NCBI GenBank assembly: GCA_002305205.1
Contig: DBQJ01000005.1
Coordinates: 28,424-37,271 of the forward strand
Direction: 5' to 3'
Length of the DNA: 8,848 bases
Source: a candidate division WWE3 bacterium UBA1397
GTDB lineage: Bacteria; Patescibacteriota; WWE3; UBA101185; UBA10185
Shown here: positions 5,735-8,848 of the stretch, in pieces
Layout of the letters: the number at the start of each line of letters is the position of its first letter
How positions within the stretch are numbered: the stretch's first letter is position 1
Made by a program: the position numbers and the translations under genes
Notes under the pieces: model-generated
What the model was told of the DNA's origin: nothing
Database searches by the model: none
Seen by the model: only the letters and a program-made list of their open reading frames with translations

Positions 5735-5740
5735 AATATA
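5735..5740 (-). promoter_or_regulatory. candidate -10 box for the 67-codon gene
   Basis: TATATT on the minus strand would start transcription near 5728 and give a leader of about 23 nt that includes the GAGGTG ribosome site. A TTGATT lies 20 nt upstream, longer than ideal spacing. It sits in the 66-nt gap after the ATP-grasp gene. Confidence 0.35.
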
Positions 5741-5771
5741 CCTTTTAGTTAATAGGTGCAAATCAATAGTA

Positions 5772-6794
5772 TTACTGTGCTATTCCGTATCTTTTAGCTG
5801 CTGTTTCAATTATTCTCTGTATCACATCTTTTGGTTTATAACCTGCAGTTCGGGCAGCTAAGGGAAAATAGGATATTTCATTTTCTTTAAAATTTAATCC
5901 GGGAAGTGTATTAACTTCAAGAAAATATAGCTGATTTTTATTATTCATACGAAAATCTACCCTAGCTACATCATATATTCTCAATGAATTAAAAACTCTC
6001 TCAGCCGTACTTTTTATCTTCGTCTCTAATTTTTTACCAATTTTAGCCGGGCATTCATAAGCAGTAGTCAGATCTTTAAGCTTATCTTCAAAAAACCATT
6101 TTAATTCATAACCTGCAATTTTATGGTATTCCTTTGGTAAAAAATCAAACTTCTGTTCTATGATAGGAAGTATCTCCAACTCTCCGTTACCTATCATTCC
6201 TACAGTGAACTCCCTTCCATCGATATATTCCTCTACTAAAAAATCCCCTTTATAACCAACCGACATTAATTTATCCAAACGATTATTCAACTCCTTTTCA
6301 TTATTAACTACATTATCATTAGTTATACCTACGCTAGACCCCTCAGCATTTGGTTTAATTATCAAAGGGTATTTTAATTTAGAAATATTTCTCTTTCTAT
6401 TATTAACCAAGATAGAAGATGGGGATCTAATACCAAACGAGGACAATATTTGTTTAGTAAACTCCTTATCTAATCCGATAGCATGAGTGGTAGGAGATGA
6501 ATGGGTATAAGGAATGTTTAATACTTCGCAGTATATTGGTATTTGTGATTCCCTGGCGTCTCCTTTAACTCCTTCTGCAATATTGAATACAAGATCTATT
6601 TTATTCTTTAATTTTTTTAGTCCTTCAAAAGAATTTTCGTCAGCCTGTAAAATTTCGACGCTATGACCAGAATCTTCGATAGCTTTCTTTATTAAATCAA
6701 TAACCTCCAAAGAATCATATTCCTGTTCATCCTGTTTCTCTATTTTAAGTGATGGTTCTTTATTCTTAATGTTACATGCAAGGCATATTTTCAT
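5772..6794 (-). CDS. ATP-grasp ligase of the D-alanine--D-alanine ligase family
   Basis: The 340-residue ATP-grasp enzyme probably joins two amino acids, most simply D-Ala-D-Ala for peptidoglycan. Family features: NIAEG (71-75) and RESQIP (81-86) in the N-terminal domain; LDK..TK (108-114); KPNAEGSSVGIT (147-158) with Lys147 and Ser153 matching E. coli DdlB Lys144 and Ser150; EEYIDGREFTV (188-198); RVDFR (278-282); and EVNTLPG (293-299), where Asp280, Glu293 and Asn295 are the expected Mg2+ ligands. It differs from classical Ddl: the N-terminal GG.S.EREVS motif is absent, NIAEG replaces HG..GEDG, and the omega-loop Lys-Tyr (DdlB Tyr216) is Lys-Trp (232-233). It belongs to a divergent Ddl-like subfamily, so the substrate is uncertain and I withhold the symbol ddl. 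The ATG has only a weak AGG upstream. The gene diverges from galU over 69 nt. Confidence 0.85.
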   Translation of the reverse strand: MKICLACNIKNKEPSLKIEKQDEQEYDSLEVIDLIKKAIEDSGHSVEILQADENSFEGLKKLKNKIDLVFNIAEGVKGDARESQIPIYCEVLNIPYTHSSPTTHAIGLDKEFTKQILSSFGIRSPSSILVNNRKRNISKLKYPLIIKPNAEGSSVGITNDNVVNNEKELNNRLDKLMSVGYKGDFLVEEYIDGREFTVGMIGNGELEILPIIEQKFDFLPKEYHKIAGYELKWFFEDKLKDLTTAYECPAKIGKKLETKIKSTAERVFNSLRIYDVARVDFRMNNKNQLYFLEVNTLPGLNFKENEISYFPLAARTAGYKPKDVIQRIIETAAKRYGIAQ

Positions 6795-6803
6795 ACCTAT
6801 GAA

Positions 6804-6831
6804 ATATTAGAAGAACATTAAAAATATGCAA
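6804..6831 (-). promoter_or_regulatory. candidate promoter of the ATP-grasp ligase gene
   Basis: On the minus strand TTGCAT (6831 to 6826) and TAATAT (6809 to 6804) are 16 nt apart. The -10 ends 9 nt before the ATG, so the transcript would be leaderless or have a leader of only about 3 nt. Confidence 0.45.
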
Positions 6832-6845
6832 TACCTAATTTATAT

Positions 6846-6854
6846 TGGTAAAAT
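6846..6854 (+). promoter_or_regulatory. candidate extended -10 promoter of galU
   Basis: TGGTAAAAT is an extended -10 (TGn plus TAAAAT) ending 9 nt before the ATG at 6864. No clear -35 is visible. As no Shine-Dalgarno site precedes galU, a nearly leaderless mRNA is plausible. Confidence 0.4.
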
Positions 6855-6863
6855 ATATTGAGT

Positions 6864-7754
6864 ATGAGTAAATATTCCAATATTAAAAAAGCGGTCATCG
6901 CTGCCGCCGGAACAGGTACCAGATTTCTTCCTGCAACTAAAAATCAACCAAAAGAAATGCTTCCGATTATAGATAAACCTATAATTCAATATCTGGTAGA
7001 AGAAGCAGTTGCATCCGGTATAACAGATATTATTCTTGTTACCAGATCGGGAAGCCACATTATTGAGGACTATTTTGATACACGTGCTGATCTGGAATAT
7101 TCTCTAGAAAAAAACGGAAAGAATGATTATTTGAAAATTGTAAAAGATATACCCCAAATGGCAAATTTTATTTACATAAGACAGAAAAATAATCTTCCCT
7201 ACGGCAATGGATCTCCTATTCTTGCAGCTAAGAATTTAATTGATAAAGATGAGAGTTTTATATATATGTTTGGAGATGATTTAACCCTATCCGATATACC
7301 TGTATCAAAGCAACTGATGGATGTATATATAAATCAAAAAGCTGATGCTGTACTCGGAGTTCAGGAAGTACCGTGGGATGAAGTTGAAAGATACGGAACA
7401 ATAAAATACAAAGATAATCCCAATTATAAATACGAAATTGAAAAAGCTTGTGAAAAGCTACCCAGAGAAAAAGCATATTCAAATATGTGCCAGTTTGGGA
7501 GATTTGTATTCTCCTACGATGTTATAGAAACAGCTCTAAGAACAAAAACAGGAAAAGATAACGAGCTGTGGGTAATAGATATATTAAATCAAATGGCACA
7601 GGAAGGTAAAAAGATAATCGCGCAACCCATTAAAGGAGAATGGTTAACAACAGGGGATCCTTTGAGATATTTAAAAGCCACTTTAAAATTTACTATGAAA
7701 AGAAATGATTTAGAGAAAGATATAAGGGAATTTATTAAAAATGAAATACTCTGA
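6864..7754 (+). CDS. galU: UTP--glucose-1-phosphate uridylyltransferase
   Basis: This cytoplasmic enzyme makes UDP-glucose from UTP and glucose-1-phosphate, a precursor for surface polysaccharides. The product is 296 residues from the ATG at 6864 (E. coli GalU is 302). It has the nucleotide-binding signature AAGTGTRFLPATKNQPKEML (14-33), then DKP.IQY.VEEAVASGI (37-53), IIEDYFD (66-72), YIRQ (104-107), the GDD metal site (137-139), RYGTIKY (176-182), GRFVFS (212-217) and GEWLTTGDPLRYLKAT (258-273). The usual GLGHA segment after the RQ motif reads PYGNGSP here (112-118). A TTG two codons upstream (6858) is a possible alternative start, but conservation begins after the ATG. Its end overlaps the next gene by 14 nt, so the two are probably co-translated. 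Substrate could in principle be another NDP-hexose, but the signature fits GalU best. Confidence 0.92.
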   Translation: MSKYSNIKKAVIAAAGTGTRFLPATKNQPKEMLPIIDKPIIQYLVEEAVASGITDIILVTRSGSHIIEDYFDTRADLEYSLEKNGKNDYLKIVKDIPQMANFIYIRQKNNLPYGNGSPILAAKNLIDKDESFIYMFGDDLTLSDIPVSKQLMDVYINQKADAVLGVQEVPWDEVERYGTIKYKDNPNYKYEIEKACEKLPREKAYSNMCQFGRFVFSYDVIETALRTKTGKDNELWVIDILNQMAQEGKKIIAQPIKGEWLTTGDPLRYLKATLKFTMKRNDLEKDIREFIKNEIL

Positions 7755-8469
7755 ATTAAATAAGAAAAATATATCCGAGGAAGAACTATCAAAGAAGCTC
7801 ATGATGTATATTATCGGCATCGCAGCAATAGTAGTAGTTACAGTACTGGCTTTCTCTGTGTTTGCTCCTAAAATAGGTTATCTTTTTGGACTTGTATCCA
7901 AACATAGAAATGAGGAAGGATACAAACCTACAGGAAAAATACCTCCCCCCGTCTTTACTGAAATACATAAATCAGTAAAAGTATCGGATATACAATTAAC
8001 GGGTTACGCACGAGCTGGTCTTACTGTAATACTATACGTGAATGGTCCTGAGATAGGCAGGACTGTGGCCGGTGCTGATAATATGTTTACATTCTCAAAT
8101 ATAAAACTTAATGACGGGAAAAATACATTGTTTGCCAAAGCTGTTGATAATAAAGGATCGGAAAGTGAAAAAACTGAATTTTTCTACATAACATATGATA
8201 AGAATCCTCCTAAGATTGAAGATCTATCACCAGAAGACGGAGATACAGTAAGAAACTTGGATAAAAGAATTAACGTTACCGGAAGAACTAATGAAAAAGC
8301 TAAGGTAACTATAAACGGCATGATGGCTGTACAAAAACCCGATAACTCATTTGAATTCCTTCTGGGGGTAGATGAAGGAGAGGTTAAGATGAAGATAGAA
8401 GCTGTTGATGAAGCAGGCAATAAAACAGAGAAAGAGATAACAGTTAAGTATGAGAAAAAGAGTATATAG
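7741..8469 (+). CDS. membrane-anchored protein with two Ig-like domains
   Basis: The 242-residue protein has a charged cytoplasmic N-terminus (1-20), one membrane segment (about 21-42) and an extracytoplasmic part with two tandem Ig-like beta-sandwich domains. Domain 1 is about 70-153: PPPVFTEI start, then VILYVNG, NTLFAKAVDNKGSES. Domain 2 is about 156-238: PPKIEDLSP start, then INVTGRTNEKAKVTINGM and IEAVDEAGNKTEKEITV. The G.T...A.V..NG and L...A.D..GN.. patterns are typical of bacterial Ig-like adhesion or spacer modules. No enzyme domain is present. The ATG at 7741 lies inside the end of galU (14-nt overlap, +1 frame), suggesting translational coupling. The 3' end overlaps the opposite-strand ligase gene by 26 nt. 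A surface or stalk-like envelope role is inferred from structure and neighbours only. Confidence 0.85.
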   Translation: MKYSELNKKNISEEELSKKLMMYIIGIAAIVVVTVLAFSVFAPKIGYLFGLVSKHRNEEGYKPTGKIPPPVFTEIHKSVKVSDIQLTGYARAGLTVILYVNGPEIGRTVAGADNMFTFSNIKLNDGKNTLFAKAVDNKGSESEKTEFFYITYDKNPPKIEDLSPEDGDTVRNLDKRINVTGRTNEKAKVTINGMMAVQKPDNSFEFLLGVDEGEVKMKIEAVDEAGNKTEKEITVKYEKKSI

Positions 8470-8848
8470 AAAATATTAAAAACATAATCTGAGGGTAAAA
8501 AAGAGAGTTAATAAATAAAGAATTTACCAATATACATAGAACCAAAGATATATACATAATACGAAGATTTCCTTGTGAAAATACCGGCGATACTAACGAG
8601 TATAGATATACCGCTAATCCAAATATACCTGTAGTAGCTAAAACCATTAATAAAGATGAATCGGATCCTGATCCTGAATGAGAATAAATATTATCTAATT
8701 CAAGCGTTCCATATCTTTTCTGTGCTTCCCTGTAATTATTAAAACCTACCCCTATCAATAAATTATCTTCGGCTATCCTCCATGCATTAGACCAGCTTTC
8801 TATTCTTAAACGCGCTGAATCCGAAGGATCGGTAATACCGTTTATCCT
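8444..8848 (-). CDS. O-antigen ligase/polymerase-like membrane protein (Wzy_C), C-terminal part (runs off right edge)
   Basis: The last 134 residues are visible and the frame is open to the window edge at 8848. They start with the large-loop end of Wzy_C proteins: DSARLRIESWSNAW (residues 10-23 of the fragment), then DNLLIGVGFNNYREA (28-42), where GVG.NN matches the family's GxGxxxF-type motif. A SHSGSGSDSSL stretch (56-66) contains the usual conserved His. Hydrophobic helices follow at about 65-87, 96-113 and 116-130, ending in a short polar tail. These proteins transfer or polymerise undecaprenyl-linked glycans at the outer face of the membrane; here the acceptor cannot be told. In organisms without lipid A the target may be a glycoprotein or other surface polymer. 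It converges with the galU/Ig-protein unit, which fits a surface-polysaccharide neighbourhood. Confidence 0.82.
   Translation of the reverse strand, partial: RINGITDPSDSARLRIESWSNAWRIAEDNLLIGVGFNNYREAQKRYGTLELDNIYSHSGSGSDSSLLMVLATTGIFGLAVYLYSLVSPVFSQGNLRIMYISLVLCILVNSLFINSLFYPQIMFLIFSIYSFSHT

Noticed and set aside
1..8848. CRISPR arrays, insertion sequences, attachment sites, toxin-antitoxin or phage genes.
   Set aside because: No direct repeat series, transposase, terminal inverted repeats, integrase or duplicated tRNA ends were seen. The two small genes lack the sequence features of known toxin-antitoxin pairs and are separated by a terminator.

Overview
The window is AT-rich bacterial DNA with short intergenic gaps, standard stop codons (TAA, TAG and TGA all end genes) and tRNA genes that encode their own CCA ends. 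Small, conserved housekeeping proteins sit beside membrane-anchored envelope proteins with little else around them. That mix resembles genomes of the Candidate Phyla Radiation (Patescibacteria, perhaps a Microgenomates-type lineage). This placement is an inference from gene content and style, not a phylogenetic result.

Left block (1-3941, all minus strand): transcription runs polX, lemA, htpX, gatC, gatA. PolX is a family-X repair polymerase with an intact PHP phosphoesterase domain. LemA and HtpX form a tight membrane-protein pair. GatC and GatA are subunits of the tRNA-dependent amidotransferase; gatA runs off the left edge. polX diverges from a tRNA-Asp gene across a 63-bp gap that holds back-to-back promoter candidates.

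Middle block (4005-5705): on the plus strand lie tRNA-Asp(GUC), a membrane-anchored LysM protein with a clear terminator, then tRNA-Gly(CCC) and tRNA-Thr(CGU). Facing them on the minus strand are two small unrecognised genes of 99 and 67 codons. The 67-codon gene has its own Shine-Dalgarno site, promoter candidate and terminator.

Right block (5772-8848): a Ddl-like ATP-grasp ligase (minus) diverges from a UTP-glucose-1-phosphate uridylyltransferase (plus). The latter overlaps a downstream gene for a membrane-anchored protein with two Ig-like domains. That gene in turn runs into, and overlaps tail-to-tail with, the 3' end of an O-antigen-ligase-type (Wzy_C) membrane protein that leaves the window on the right. 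Peptidoglycan precursor synthesis, UDP-glucose supply, surface-polymer ligation and peptidoglycan-binding anchors together suggest a cell-envelope neighbourhood.

Two translation styles seem to coexist. lemA, the LysM gene and the 67-codon gene have good Shine-Dalgarno sites. polX, the ATP-grasp gene and galU have none, and instead show -10-like boxes 7-9 nt before the start codon, as expected for leaderless or nearly leaderless mRNAs. No CRISPR array, insertion sequence or defence system is visible, and no convincing unknown multi-gene system stands out. The least explained items are the two small proteins at 5090-5705 and the exact substrate of the ATP-grasp ligase.
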